The notes beneath the pieces were generated by a model. It did no database searches and was not told the DNA's origin. It saw only the letters and a list, made by a program, of their open reading frames with translations. 64,000 nt of DNA, from NCBI GenBank assembly GCA_963971285.1, contig OZ020246.1, positions 16,909,217 to 16,973,216 of the forward strand. Reading direction: 5' to 3'. A program made the translations under genes and the position numbers. Of the stretch, positions 26,401 through 41,400 are shown piece by piece; the first letter of the stretch is position 1; every line of letters begins with the position of its first letter. The DNA is from Astropecten irregularis (Eukaryota > Echinodermata > Asteroidea > Paxillosida > Astropectinidae).

Positions 26401-29400
26401 AAAACACAAGAAAAGGTATAGAATAAAGAAAAGAAAAGAAAAGAAAAGAAAACAAAAGAAAGAGGATAAAAAAGAAAGCAAAGAACAACATTGCGTGAGG
26501 AGAACAATTTTTCCAATAAATGAGTTACAACCGAGCGTCGTCGACGATTTCCTCAATCAACAAAATTATCGACGCGTCCGTCAGGATTTTAATTACAAAC
26601 GCTGCAGCAGAGCGTTATGCTTTCCCCTTGCCTTGATTTGAGTGGGTGGACGAATTCTTGAACTCCGATGACACGTCATGATGGCTGCACATACCCTATA
26701 CATGACGGGGATATCGTAGTTCAGATTGCTGCAGGGCCTGGGCTTAGCAGCTTGATCCAACTGCACTGCCGGCGGTTTTTCGGGCACCTCTCTCTCTCTC
26801 TTCTAGGTGATCCATACTTTCGTGTTGGTAGATAGAAGCATTTGACAAATTCAACACTAAGCAAGTGGGGGTGGATGTACAGTTGTGTTTGTAGTCAAGC
26901 AATGGATCGGTTTGCAGGTTTGTGACTGTAGGCAAAACCATCAGAATGCTGATGACTCTATAGACGTTCCGTATAGTTGCCAATTTCCCTGCTGCATCTG
27001 TGGCCGGTTAAAGCCAGATACATCAGTCCTTTCTAAGCACAGTTTCCACACATCCGTGTCATGGGTTTTAGAACTAGATATTGCCATCTACCTACATGTA
27101 CTACTCTTCCAGCCATCGTCTCTACTTACATTTTATCTTACGTTTATCAAACCTGACTTGCATTGCTGTTGTGGAAAGTATGGAAATAAATGTTATTATT
27201 GCATTGAATTGAATTGAATTGAATGATAGACAAAGCCCGGGCCAAGTTCATCCCCCAATGAGGTATAGGAAGATTCTATGGTCCAAACATAGCTGCAGAT
27301 CGAATTAAATGGAGATGGTAGCCATACAATTGAATTAATAAGTAACCATTTGCATGCCTGTGCACATGGGTGAATCTCCCTGCACGGCTCAGCACGTTTG
27401 AGAATTTCCCCATAAAGCCGCGTGATGTAAAATGTAAACCTAGGTTTACAGCCAAAATATCAGAATTGGAAAGCCCATACTCAAAAAGAATAACATTGAT
27501 GAGGACACAACGATTCTGGAAAATTACTTCCTTGCAAAGAAGAGTGTTTGACTTGCCATCGAGTACAAAAGCGACTGAAATTCGGTAACAGTGCGTTTTA
27601 TTCATTCGAGTCTGTACAGTCTGCAGTGAGGTATAGCTCGCTATTATTAATGTTCTGCTCGTGACGCAGGTCAACTGCCGGAGAAAATACGAACCCGTCT
27701 CTACGTAAACAACTACGGGAGACAATTTTGCCAATGTGCGGCAGAAAGAGAACCTCTTCAACCGGACCAGGTGTCATCTTGTACGTGTCACGCGGCAGGG
27801 CTGTTTAATGACCGAAATGTCTTGCTTCAGCTTTGATGGACAGAGAGAGAGAAGGGAAGAGAGACCCCGCTCCCCCCTCCGGTGGTTCATTACGGTACCC
27901 CCGTCCTCAGCCTCTCGGTGAAGGAACTTGCTCGCCGTGAACCGGCAAGGACCCCTGCGGGGAAGCTTACAGAGGGGGTCCACGCCGGCAATCCGACTCC
28001 GCGAGCGTCGCCGCGTAAGAAGAGAGAGAGGAGAGAGAGAGGGGGGGGGGGGACTAATTTAGACAAGCAAACTCAGCTTTCATCGACGGACGAGCTGAAA
28101 GCACAGACGCTATAACGTGCCGAACGCCTGTGCCGTCCTCAGCCGAAGGAAAAGTAGAAATTGCCTCCTATACTTCTCAAACACGTCGGCATGCAGGGTC
28201 ATTGTAACAGTTCCAATTGAAGGTAGAGAGCCGATGGAACAACTGCGATTTGACGTGTTGACAGCAATCAAAGTACAGGACCTATCAGGAGACGGCAGTG
28301 CCTATCACATCTCTAGTGTCAATTCATTATAAGAAATTATCTCTCTTTCTTGTAGAGTGCATCATGCTCAAGGAAGGGAAAGGGCAAAACAACGCTAGGC
28401 AACATATTGACACCTCGGATCTTGGCATTTTGGTTTCGTTTTTTTGCACACACAAATCGACATGGTACTCATAAGCCTCTCATCAACGACTCCGAGAATT
28501 GAGACTTATTTACAATCTTCCAAGGCGAGGGTCGAATATGCCGTGTGTCAACGGCATTCCCGCTGGATATGGACACGAGCAATCGGCTCACAAAATCCCA
28601 CGGGAAATCAGCATAGGAATTCTATGGAGGGGGAAAATCATCAATTCTTTGGTATAGGAATTAAAAGGGGAATGAAGTGTCAAATAACGGCCGAGTGATA
28701 TTACACGATGGGTCCGTCGCCTTGGGGATGTAACACAAAACCATGATGGCAAATTTTAAATTGCGCATGTTGTGAACATTTGCATATCACTTAAGGTTCA
28801 AACCTCCCTGTAGGGCTACCTTATAGGGTGTGTTCGTTAAGCTTCCATGAGTCGACACCAGTCAACTTCGTCCTCACCCTCTCACTTGTATACGCGACCA
28901 TTCCCAGATCAGGGCTGCCCCGTGGAAGCTAAACGAACGCACCAATCGTAAACTCTTTGAACGTGCTTAGACGATATGTACGGAGGTCAGAGGTTCGATT
29001 CCCGTCTTGTGTGAAACGTTCGAGGAATTCGCTGCCATTTAAACACGTTGAGACGAGTAATAAGCCTAACCTTTATTACCTAATTGGAACTTATAAATTT
29101 GTTCAAATGAGAAGTCATTTGAAGTCAAAGTCACATTATTTTGGTTAAGTCTCTGATTATCCCCAAAGATGGCGGCAATATGCAATAGGGCGTCTCATGA
29201 GGTCAACAATACACGGGTTTACACTTCTAAAAATGCGCATGCGTGATAGTGCCTCGTTTCGAAGTCGCGATCAAAACTGCCGAAGTGTAAACCCGTTGTC
29301 TTCGACAATGGACGGGTTTACACTTCGAAAAGTGCGCATGCGTGGAAGTGCCTCGTTTCGAAGTTGCGATCAAATCTAAGATGGCCGCCAAGGTGTAAAC

Positions 29401-32400
29401 CCGTGTATATGGCCTAGTAAAGACTGGTTTTCCATGTGAATGTATTAAACACGTGGTGGCAGCAAACACATTAATGTTCTTTTCCTCCTGACGTTAATTC
29501 TTGATATAGCCTTGACCCAAGTAGCTGTCTAGGTCTTAAAATCACAGACGAGTCAAGAGACACTAGTGTAAACTTAAGCCAATAATCGGCAATACGAGGC
29601 CTTTCACATGTGCAAGCTTTACATTGAAAAAACAAAAGAGGCGAGATGTCTGCTGCCACCTATATCCTCACAACCTTCAATAGTTATACTATCATACTTG
29701 ATACGATCGATTCTAAGAACCGTCGTAACGGATCAAAATAAGATTAGCGGCGCAGAATGTCATATGCATAGAAGGTGGTATTAATTTGCGTTGCGGGATT
29801 CATTAATTCCAAGCGAGTGCGAAGCACTTTGGTAGCTTGGCGAAACAGAAATCTCCACAGATTTACCTATAACTTAATTGGTATAAAGATGATGATGGTT
29901 GAAACATATCGTTAAATATGTTTCTACCTGAAATGCTGAATTAATCCGGTAAAGAGTAAAGCCAATGACCGAAAAACAATGTTGATCTTCGGAAAATCAA
30001 AAATAACGGTGAAAAGATTCTTCATAATGTACAGTGGGCGTTTTTCACCGTTTTCTCAAAAAGTGGGCACCGTATGGGACTGGGAATTTCACAGATGACT
30101 CTGTCTTTTTGGATATGTTTGCCCACGAATCTGTATTTCTTCAACAAAAAGTATGAATTTAGTTTTCTTCTTATTAAAAGAGAAACCACTTTTCCAAAAT
30201 TTGGCATTAGCACAGTAACAACAAACTCGAAACAAAATTGGTAGCCCGAACCCAAATAAATTGATCTAGTTTCTGGCTAAACACTGCGAACTGATATTCA
30301 TTACGACAGCCGTTGAATATCCCGTTACGAATGTACGAGGGGAAATGTTGTAAAGGTTTCGGTTGCAGACTACGCGACGTGGCCATCTTCCTAAATCGGT
30401 TCCAATAATCCGGGTGTTCTGCTCAAGAAAAATCGCATGCTTATTTTGAGTCGAGTTACCGTCTTACGTTACAGAGGAGAAAATCGAATTCGACCGAGTG
30501 CGCTTAAGATCCGACCCGTGTTGTTGTACATATACCGTGCCCTGAAACCAAGATGCCGCTGCGATAACGTGTCGTGGATTTCGGTTCGCTTTTATAAATC
30601 CATGAATCTCATACAATGTTGTACTGTACAATATGTGAGTTTATAGCCACGAATGGCTGAAAGGGGAATGGGGGTCTATTTTAGATTGTCAGGACGTCTT
30701 GTGTTTCCCCTGAGGTTGAGACAGAGCTAGCTGCATGGCTGATCGCCAGAGGGTCGGGTTAAACCAAAGGGTTCTCCATCAGACAACATGACACTACATA
30801 TTGTTGCAGCAGGAATGTCCATGCATGAGTATTACCACTCTGTCAAGTTTGAATGTTCTCAGCATTACAAACATCGTGATACTATGCTATACTATCTTTC
30901 ATGTGAAGGAATTCAAGGTACTAGAATGTACTTTTTTAAATACATGTACATGTATATGCCTTTTATCATCAAATAACCACAAGGGAAACTGACTGGTTAA
31001 ATCTGGAGAACAAAGAAAATTTGACTGGATCAGGATTCCAACCAGCGACCTCCGGAACACCCTACCGGCGCTCTTACCAACTGAGCTACCCAGCTTTTTT
31101 TTGGTAATGTCCCTAATAATAAATAATCTTTGTTCGTTTGGCAGTCAGAAGCCATGAAACTACTCGCATACCGCTATATCCCAATGATCATTGAAGATAC
31201 GCGCAGCATTTAATAGCAATGCTGCAACCTGAGAAGCAATACATGGGGATCACTCAAAGAGGATACTGCTTTTTAATTATTATCGTCATGCCTTGAAGTT
31301 TTTAGAATCATTCCAATAGATGAATGGTTGTATAGGGAACCGTCAAGTAATGTGAGATAGGAGTTTGCGGAAACTGGAATGATCGATGGCCTATTGTTTC
31401 GCTCCTGACGAATCGTGACGCCTGAAAAGCAGACGATCGAGCACGTCTTTGTTCATTCTCTCCCCGCCCGCAATTCAGAAGACTGTCCGTTTCTCTCTCT
31501 TTCTCCTCAGCCGTGTTTTTCTACTTCACCACGGCGGAGATCTCCCCGCTGCCACCCCCACCTTCCCCGTGGCATCTTTCTTCCCCCATAAATCCCGCGT
31601 GATTTATTTCATTAGTTTCGTCTGCTATAGGGTAAGAAGAATCCATCACAGCGCATTCCATTCCCAGGCCTCTCCATAATACGTGTTCCAGATTCACTGA
31701 TTACATCAAACCACCACTTATGCGATGCCACCTAATCCATACACTCGGCAGAATCGAACCCAGTTTCCAGCGCCGCTGTCGATTCTTGAACGGTATATAA
31801 ACCGATTGCATTGAATAGCCCCACTTGTCATGCCAGTTAACCGATAAACAACGAGTAAAAACCAATGCACGCCTGTAGGCATATTCATACAGTTCTCTTT
31901 ACCCAGACATTTTCTTTCCGATGAAGATGGACACATGTACAACAAGCCAATACCTATTAGACGATTATTCAAAGCGACCGATGTCCGCTCTGTACATTCA
32001 CTTGGTGCTTTGAAGCAACCATCGAGGAGAACATTTTCATACATGGCTTGTTTGAGTTGGATTCGAACCTCGAACCTCAAACATGCTACGTACAGACCAG
32101 GTCTAGGGCCTACACAAGAAGGTTGATGTCAAGAGCCGAATACGGATGAGTCGTCATAGACCCAGTGCTTATTTCCTAGTAACATGTCTGTCAAGTCTAA
32201 GCTTTCCCTGTGTGCATCTTTCTTGCTCACCTCACATGTGGAGAAAAATTCTCCAAGAAGACATTCACCGAGAATACAAGAGGTACAAGGCCTAGACATG
32301 CTCCTATATCAAGCCTGCAAGAGACCGGCCAGGGAACACAAATATTGTTCTGAGATGTAGTTTAGTAACAACTGTTACAGCCGACTCGCCTCTTATCAAC

Positions 32401-35400
32401 CCGCCTTGTAGCAGACTCGCCCCTTACTAATTTAACTCGCCTCCTGACCGACTCGCCCCTTACAAACTCGCCCCTGACCGACTCGCCCCTTACAAACCCG
32501 CCTCCGGACCGACTCGCCCCTTACTAAACTCGCCTCCTGACCAACTCCCCCCTTACAAACTCGCCTCCTGACCGACTCGCCCCTTACTTATTCGCTTCCT
32601 TGCCAACTTGGCCCTGACCGACTCGCCCCTTAATATCAACTTGCCCCCTGGCCGACTCGCCCCTTGTTTATCAACACAGGAACCTGGTCATGGCAAATTC
32701 AGGTGATCAAACAGGAGGATAGGTGTACTAGCTGACTACTCGGTATTAAATTCACGAGCCTACTTAGAGTCGTCGCTTTGGTGCGTCTGCTAACAGTTAT
32801 GGGTTATAAGATTGCAAGCTAGCATAATAAACTGCACATCAACGTCGACAATAATTTATTTTGTTGCGTGTGTGAGGCGAGCGATCATATTTCCTCCTCC
32901 AGACAAAAAGATCGATGGTTTTATAAACGGCTTGCAGTTCCAATAAGACGCTCATATTAAAGTAAGCACCAAATCAGTTCTTTTAAACTGTTTTACACAG
33001 GGGATTTGAGCTGCACCGAGAATATAAATGATATTGTCGCTTATTTAACAATCGTTGTAAGATACTAAACATTCGAATACACTACTTGACACATGAGCCT
33101 AATTTCATGGAATCCGTTATATCCGTTTGTGCTTATATACGGCCACTGTGGTACACGTGAAATAATAATTTCACGGAATCAATAAGCATTGCTTTTGGTG
33201 CTTAATCGGTTAGCGAAGAATAGGCTAACCTTGATTTTTTTTCCTGCTAACGTGCTGCCATATGTATTTAGCAGAAAGTCCTTGCTTACTTTAGAAAGGA
33301 GGAACAACTCTTTCCTTGAAATATGCTAACCGTATTAGCAAAAAGGCTGCTATCGTAAGCGAAGAATGCTTGCTTACGGGCCCTGGTTAGAAATTACGAT
33401 TATTTGAGGGGAGACTATTTACGACACTTTTTTTGTAATTCTCAGACTATTTTGTTGTACAATTATTCTATTTTGTCCCTTCTGGTCCCAAGCCCGCTGT
33501 TCAGCGTGCATATCTCAGATCGATGTCTGCCATCATCAGCCGTAGGGGCCTTCCATGCAAACTCCTGTAACCGTCTCTTTTGGATACAGTCGCATTGCAA
33601 TGCAAGACGCTATAGGAACCTTACAGCTCAAGGCTGGTAGCGTGATCTCACACAGCTGTATCAATTGTGCAAACCCAGCAACCTCCAGCAACCTCCCCCT
33701 CCTCCCCTTCTACTCAATCCCACTCCCAATGGCACACCATGCAAGTTACTACACAGTAGGCATATATAAGCCTATATATCTATCTATATCTATATGCCTA
33801 TATTATCTATGTTGATATTGCCGAAATTAAACCGGGATTCGGCCGGGCGTGCATAATCACTCGTGTCAGTTATTAAAGCTCAATAAGAAACATCATTATG
33901 GGCGTCCGTATGACGTCCGGGCCCGGCCTGGCGAACATACATACACATACATACACCGGGGCATACACGTACCGGGAAAAGTGGAACGTTGTCCCGGGGC
34001 TTAAAGGCACGTTCAACGGGGGCCCATCTCACCCTTCGATGAAAGGTCGCCGCTGACTGCTAAAATCGTATAACCGATGTTTTTTTTTATTTATACCACA
34101 TCGCTTGGGGTTTCTTGATTACTTAACTTAAAAAAAAAAAAAAGAAGAAGGATGAAACATGACGCAATGTTATCGCTCATTTTGGTATAATATAAAGGGA
34201 TATCTGAATTCTTTCTCGAGGAGGTGCAATGAGAACATTTTTTGAGGTTTGGCCAAAAATAGTTGGCAGACGAACTGGGGATTCTACGTGGTTAAATAGG
34301 TTATGGGGCCAGCGATAAGGATCATGTTCGAAAAAGGAAAGCTACACAGAACTTTCATGACACACATGATTGAGGCTTGAGGCTAGGCTTGGGATTTATT
34401 TTGCTATTGCCATTTTGTGTTCTAACTGAAAATTGAAGGGCTTGGGATATACACGGCGAAGCTGGAGCCTTTCTTCGGCTTCGTCGTGTGGCCAACTCCG
34501 TTATTAGTTTCGTCTTGTGGGCCTCAAATGCCGGTATTGGCGAAGTAAGTCCCACCATCCTTATGCAAGCCTGGGGTCGATTTCACCAAACACATCGTAA
34601 AGTTTCTATCATTCCTAAAACTTGTGATGCATTGCAGCCCTACAAACGCTACGATGTGGTATCCTTCGTAACACGTTACGATAAATGTACGATCGATCGT
34701 AGGGCTTCGTGAAATCGACCACTGGTTATGTAAAGGTCTACGGTTTTTCCCAGTAGACCACCGTGTCTTATTTTTCCATGATTGCACATGACGTTGCACA
34801 TAACAGTGGTTATCCTTCGTAACTCAAGTTACGATCGATAGTACAAGGCTTCGTCAAATCGACCTCTGGTTTTTCTCTGTAAACAAGTGCGTCTTATTTC
34901 TCCATGATTACACACACTGTAGCATTATAGATGGTTCTCATCATTTTACATCGTGAGCCAAGAGAGTATAGCATTATAATACGTGGTGAATGGAGACTTT
35001 CACCTTGGATGTTGCTTAGTGTAGCATTAGCCAGTTTCCTCGTGCACACAATAAGACAATCTCATCTTTATGATGCCTGCTTGAACAAAGAGGCGTTAGT
35101 ACGCTCGAGTTTTCGTGTCCCAGTTGTACCATGGAGCTCCATGGTTATATACATAATACAGATCTGCCTATAATAATCTTATATCTCAGAGGTATCTGTA
35201 TTGTATTGTGCACGTTATCGGACCAGCTGCCAATCAACGAGCAGGTAATACCCAAGACAACATGCAGCAGACCCAATCAGGAACCTTGACCCCAGCAGAT
35301 GGCACTCCCACAGCCCTAGACATGACTGATGGAGATGTCTCAATTCTTGCAGGTGCTTCAAGACGATTACAGAAAAACAAACAGATACGAATATCAAAAT

Positions 35401-38400
35401 GCCGAATGTCTACCACGTTATTTCCACTGCCGAAACAGCCATTATTTACTAGCAGCGATACATACATGCCTGTTTTACATGTTTGTTATGAAGCAAACAA
35501 TGAAAAGAAAAGAAGAAAGGGCGGGAATAAAATGTGACTTTTGTCTTGCTTTGATTTTAATTCCGGCGATGCAGTTTTAACCATTATTGTTTTCTTTTAG
35601 AGCTGCTGTTTTCGCCCACGCAGAGATATAATGTGCTAATGGCGCCCAGCTTAGGAAGCGTCTGCAACCGGCGACCTTCAAAATGAGACAAACATTGTAT
35701 CTGACATATTCTTCTTATCTAGGTGAAATTATTTCACTGTCATGTTTTCAATTGCTCGACCTCATTTCTTTTACTCTTCATTTGTTCCGCTGGAACGGTG
35801 TGGCATTTATTGGAGTTCCAAAATCATTGCACGAATTGTGCCCCCTTCGCTATTCAGGTATATTGATTACATAAAAACGATTCATGTATGAGCGCGGAAT
35901 ACCCGCAGTGTCTTTAATTGTCGTCCCGCGGTGCAACTGTATTTTTGACGGCGTTGCATGCTTTTCATAATATAATTTATTGCCATATTTTCCGTGCCTT
36001 TTGCTATTCTTTTATAATGAATGGCGAATCGTATAGCAAAAACGACAAGCAGTTGTGTTCTGGTCCTTGCTCTACGGTTAAAGGTACTATCATACGTCTA
36101 CTTTCTGTAGGAAAAAAACCCAGATATGTTCACAGATTTACCAACAGGGTGTAAAGATGGTGATGGTAGGAGCATACTGTGATAGTTTTTCGGTCTTAAA
36201 TGCTGTGTTTACCCAGCAAAGAGTAACACCAAACACCCACACATTTTTGGTCTTCGGAAGATCAAATGAGACGGCTATTCCCACACAATTTTGTGTAACG
36301 ATTGCAACGGTTTTTCGCCGTAGTGTTTCCAATGATCAATGTTTGTTTTTAGTCAATGACAAATCAAATTATGAACAGACAGCAGCTGTTCTATCAACTT
36401 TACCAAAGTATTTTTAATTACTTTCAGACAGGTGGACACGGTCCAGAGTCCATACAATCAGACATTTCCAAATAATGAACTCCTGTCATCTTTAGGTAAA
36501 TTATCAGATATGACTATTACACGGATACTGCATATAAGTTACCCGCTGCTACAGACTGGATAGACCATTTAATGTGAAGTATGTTCGCGTTGCACCACTT
36601 AACAGAAACAGTACATACTTATCTGTCTTGGTTTCTCTTCTGAAGAACCACATACTGTCGTTGATGCAGTAAAAAGAAACTGGCATAAAATTGTGTACCA
36701 TATATCTAGTTACACGTCAGTCTACCGACTCAGGTATCTTCACCTATATTTTGATGGCGGTATACCAATGTTTGCATTGTCAAGGGAGCGTGTATCCTCA
36801 ACTTGACGACGCCTCCCAGTTCGATCTTTTTAAGCCACGCCCCCGATCATCTGCCTCGTTTCAGACCATTAAAGTATACGTCCTATAGGCCTCATCGAAT
36901 GCCACATACTGCCGTTAAATGACACCTTTGAAATGTGTTTACATTCACGAATCAAATGTCACATGCCTGCGAGGATCGGTTTCGCGTCGCAAAAATATTT
37001 ACTCGAAAAACTGGGGGTGAAATGTGAACTTGTGGCTCTGCATGGGTGTTTTGTTGCTTCATATACAAGGTGCCTGCATTGCCAGGGGGCGAGCTCACCC
37101 TCTCGCCCCACTCGATCGCCCCCTCTTGCCACCACGCACTGCGCGCGCCTTGATGCGAAACTTTGTGTCCGCAAGAAATGCGCAGGAGGGCTTCTTACGA
37201 TCGTGCTGTTTGCGTTTTTACAGCAGGCCCCAAACATAGTCCCTCCTGTTTGCAAACGGCCTGCTCTGCAACCGTGGCAAATCCGTCTGGCGAATTCGTT
37301 TTTGGCTACCGATATTGAGTTCCTCCTTTTGGGCAAACGTTCACTTCGTGACATTAAACCGATACCCGGGTCTAGGGTCCCCGACTGATTAAATCTACCT
37401 TTTAACCTACTTTGCTGGAACTTTTTTTCCAGGGGTCGTGAGAATGGATGTGGGGGAGACATGAGCGCATGCATGGCCGCGAATGCATAAGCAGAATATT
37501 GTATGACACGATATTGTATCACATATCATACATGGAATAAACGAACACCATGTCAAAATTGATTATATAATTATCCTTTCTTATTGCACGGATGTTATTT
37601 CATTACGTGCAGTTTATTTCACATTGGGTTGTTCGGTCATAGCACGGAGGTAGGAACTACCTCCATGGTCACAGAACCTGCTGCACAGAAATGCACCGCA
37701 TGTTACACTGCAAAATTGGTCTTGCTCTCAAGCCTATGCACGCCGAATAACCGGAACAATTTGTATACATTAGTACAAAGAAAGTGACCTCTACAGCTCG
37801 GGTTCGTAAAACGGTCTTGTCACAAGACTAACTACATAACAACTATCCAAATAATCACAAAGGACACTGACTGGTTAGTTTTGAGTCATTGCAAAGTAAG
37901 AACAAATGACTGGAGCGGGATTCGAACCAGCGACCTATGGAATATCGTGCCGGCACTCTACCAACTGAACTCCCAGCCCTATGTTGGCGGTGTCCCTAAT
38001 ACTAGTCAATTATCTATGTTCGCAGTCAGAAGCCATGAAACCACTCACATACCGCTATATCCCAAGGATCATTAAATATACACGCAGCATAAGCTGAGAA
38101 CCTGAAAGCTATTTACGCGAACCAATACAAACACATATTGATGCAATCATGAGATAGGAAGTTTTCACGTCGATGTACGCAACAAAAAACATAACAATCT
38201 CGGAAAGAAGGTAAGAGTCCAGCACGAGGCCAGGCTACCAACCACTTCAATATGCTGGCTTCGTAGAACGCAGAAGACTAAAACAATCCCTCAAAGAGTA
38301 ACAAGCTGATCAACCGTTGCCTACCTTAATAATTAAAGCCAGCCTCGCCACTAAGTACATAAATGTCGTCATGGTATTATAATGTCAGTTTATTTCTTGT

Positions 38401-41400
38401 GGACGAACATTTCACGGCTTGGATTGCTTGCGTGGGGTTATGTTGTTAAAACGATTCGCGAAGAACGAAACCCTATGTGTACAGCGCGCGCTGCATGCTC
38501 AATGTTCTTTACTGACATGTTTTGCGTCGACTTCATTTGCATACAACGTTTGCAATGACCAATGAGATTCATCGGTCACTTTATAACCATAGAGACCAAT
38601 GGTCTACTTCGGTTCAGAGTAGGTTACAACAAAACTAGCAATGAAGAGTTTGGGTTCATACAGCCAATGACTATTACTAATGGAGAATCAGTGTGATCTG
38701 AAACTAGACGGACACTTACCGAGATAAGACGCACTTGTTTACGGCCTTTGAATTCCTCAGCAGAGCAAACGCTGTGAAGTAGACTCCAAAGGGACATCAT
38801 CGTGCTCCCACTGTTATACCGTTATACCGTTAAGAGACCTATATTTTTAAAGAGGAAAAAACAAATGGTGAAAGCCTTATTGCATTCAAAGAATGTTTGT
38901 GATGATTCAGAAACAATAACTATGCAAAGACGTGTCTGTTCCATAGAGCGCTATCTATCTATGACCAAAGGAATCTCGATGTTCGATCCTGACGATACTG
39001 AAAACATCATTCGTCACATTCGGCCCTTGGGGTGGACGTTACACGCCTTATTTACGAGGAAGCTACATTCCAAGCAAATGCAAAATAGTCTTTTACCCGT
39101 TTTCTTTTTAGAATTGGGGTTACCTTTTCCAATGGGTATACAAGTAAGGTGACAAGATGGATGCACCGTGAATAAGGGTGCAGACCAGTAAATGTTTTCC
39201 AATAGGCTGCCACGCTGGCCAATACAAAAAAAATATCAAAAAATACTCAGAAGTTTCTAAGACAATCAAGCTATACACCAAAATGAAGCCGAAAACTTAA
39301 ATTTTTATATTCATTTTAATTGTCTATAGGGTACGTGACCATTGAATTTTTGAGAAAAGTCAATCCAAAGGAAAATACCCTGTAAACGGCCATGTTGACT
39401 GGTGCCAGACTACAAAAGGTACCCCTCCCCTACAGGCCAAAGTAGAGTGACTTAAGTTATGCCTGATGTCATCCAAAAAGCTCAAAGCTGAAAGCCCAAA
39501 CTCTGATGACCGATTTCATCCATTTGTTTTTTAAGATTTCCAATGTAGGGCCCAGCAAATGATTTTATAAAACAAAATTGTATGGTATATAAACATTGAT
39601 TTGGTTTGCATCCATAAGGCCTATACTTGCTATTAGAACTCATGAAGGCTTGATCAATCAAACAAATGGTCATCTCACGCCAGTGACCACTGGGTGACTC
39701 GATGTCAGTATAGGGGGGACAATTAATGACAAAGTGGAATAAGCACTAACCATCTTCCTGATAGAGGTTCGAACACCACAAACTGCAGAATACCCCTCAA
39801 GAACTTGTATTCACACGATAACCCAGTTCGCAATTTCCTTGAAAACTGCACACCATCTAAAACGACCCCTTCGAGGCCCAAAACTTCTCCCTTTTTAAAT
39901 CTTAATACAAGTCTGGCATTGTTAAATTGGCGTCTTTCCACATTAGATGGGCGATTACATCAGGCCAGAGTCTCATTAGAACTACATAGCCAGCCCGGAA
40001 ACTAGACCAATAGGATCTTCCAGGCATGTTTCATGTATACATACCCAAGAGCTGTCGTGCAACGTCATTTGCTGCAAATTCTAAACCCACTTCTAACCAG
40101 CGGCAATGTTGATAAGCCCCACCCCTTCCTCCCTACCTCTTTGTGTTTCGTGCTCTAAACGGTACTAATGTATTGATGAAGCCTAACGGCGATTTAGCCC
40201 CAGCCGAGCACATTTTATGAACAATCTTGTCAAGATTCGCCCAGTAATTGCATCACGAATACAGAAAAAAAAACACGATTACAGACATCGAAAGAAAGAG
40301 ATGAAGATGAGATCAATCTTGATCAAAGTGGTCGGGGGTAATGTGGCGATAATGTCTTGCAGCAAATGTTTGCATGGCTTCGCTATTGGTATGACCCTTA
40401 CCATAACGGTCTTGCCTGAATTTTGAACGGATGCGAGCGGAATCAACCAAAGAAAATCCTGAAGATCAAACCACAAATTGCCTCCCATTTCTTTTTCAAA
40501 TCGTAGTCAATCTCCTCAGACTCTCAGCAAAATGACTACAAATTTGAATGAAATCTGCATTTGAAATTTAATTAAAAAATTACTGAAGACACATAGCCAG
40601 GGCTCGATTTCGCGAAGCCATACGATCGATCGTAACTCGAGTTACGAAGGATAACCCATCGTATCCTACGTAGCTGGGCTGCAATGCAATCATAAGTCCT
40701 AAGATTGATAGTAAGTTACGATGAGTGTGGTGAAATCGACCTCAGAACATGTTTGTGTCATGATACTTGTACACTCTATATACGGTGTTTCCGTCAGCAC
40801 ATTACATTGAGCAAAAGAGTCACTAAAGAACAAGGAAACAATACATAAATACAAAGAACGACTACATGAATATCAACAACATTTGCGACATATCAACTCC
40901 GTTTCAAACAAAGCTAAATCCTGGGGGCCAATTTCATAGAGCTGCTAAAGCACACATTTTGCGTAAGCACGAAAAGTCTTCCTTGATCAAACAGGATTAG
41001 CAACAAAATTTTCATGCAATATTTTCTGCTTTAGACTTGTTTTCGGCCATTGTTTGCTGGGCGTAACATTGACAAGGATTTTGGCTGACATACTGATTTT
41101 ATGAACCAATTATATTTGGTGCTTAAGCAGGTCTATGAATTTGGACCCTGCTCGTGGGCGGGTCGGCACACCTTCTGTGGCGATACCCAAGGTTACGGTG
41201 CACTGTTGAGCCCTAAATCGCCACAGGCAATTTGCAACGGATCATATTAATGGCCATCAACATTATAATAAAATTGCCCATTACACAGCGAATCCTCCCG
41301 GATGGATCTTCTATTTTGAAAGCTCCTTGCTTGGGGCTATGGGCACGAAATTAATTATGAAGGAAGCCAACGGCAAATATCACAACAATTATGTCACCCT

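Noticed and set aside
27276-27761. 161-codon minus-strand frame
   Set aside because: Random-looking composition, no recognised domain, no supporting context.
28970-29020. tRNA-like B box (aggttcgattcccgtct)
   Set aside because: No matching acceptor stem or A box in the right place was found; too little to call a tRNA or SINE.
31023-31095. Minus-strand tRNA gene
   Set aside because: A and B boxes are tRNA-like, but T-arm pairing is poor and the sequence is part of a repeat also present at 37908.
32380-32668. CRISPR-like array
   Set aside because: Units are contiguous and imperfect with no unique spacers, and the genome is eukaryotic; this is a minisatellite.
36959-37522. 187-codon minus-strand frame, with another of 151 codons on the plus strand
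   Set aside because: Both strands are open in the same GC-rich patch, neither translation shows a known motif, and no splice or start context supports either.
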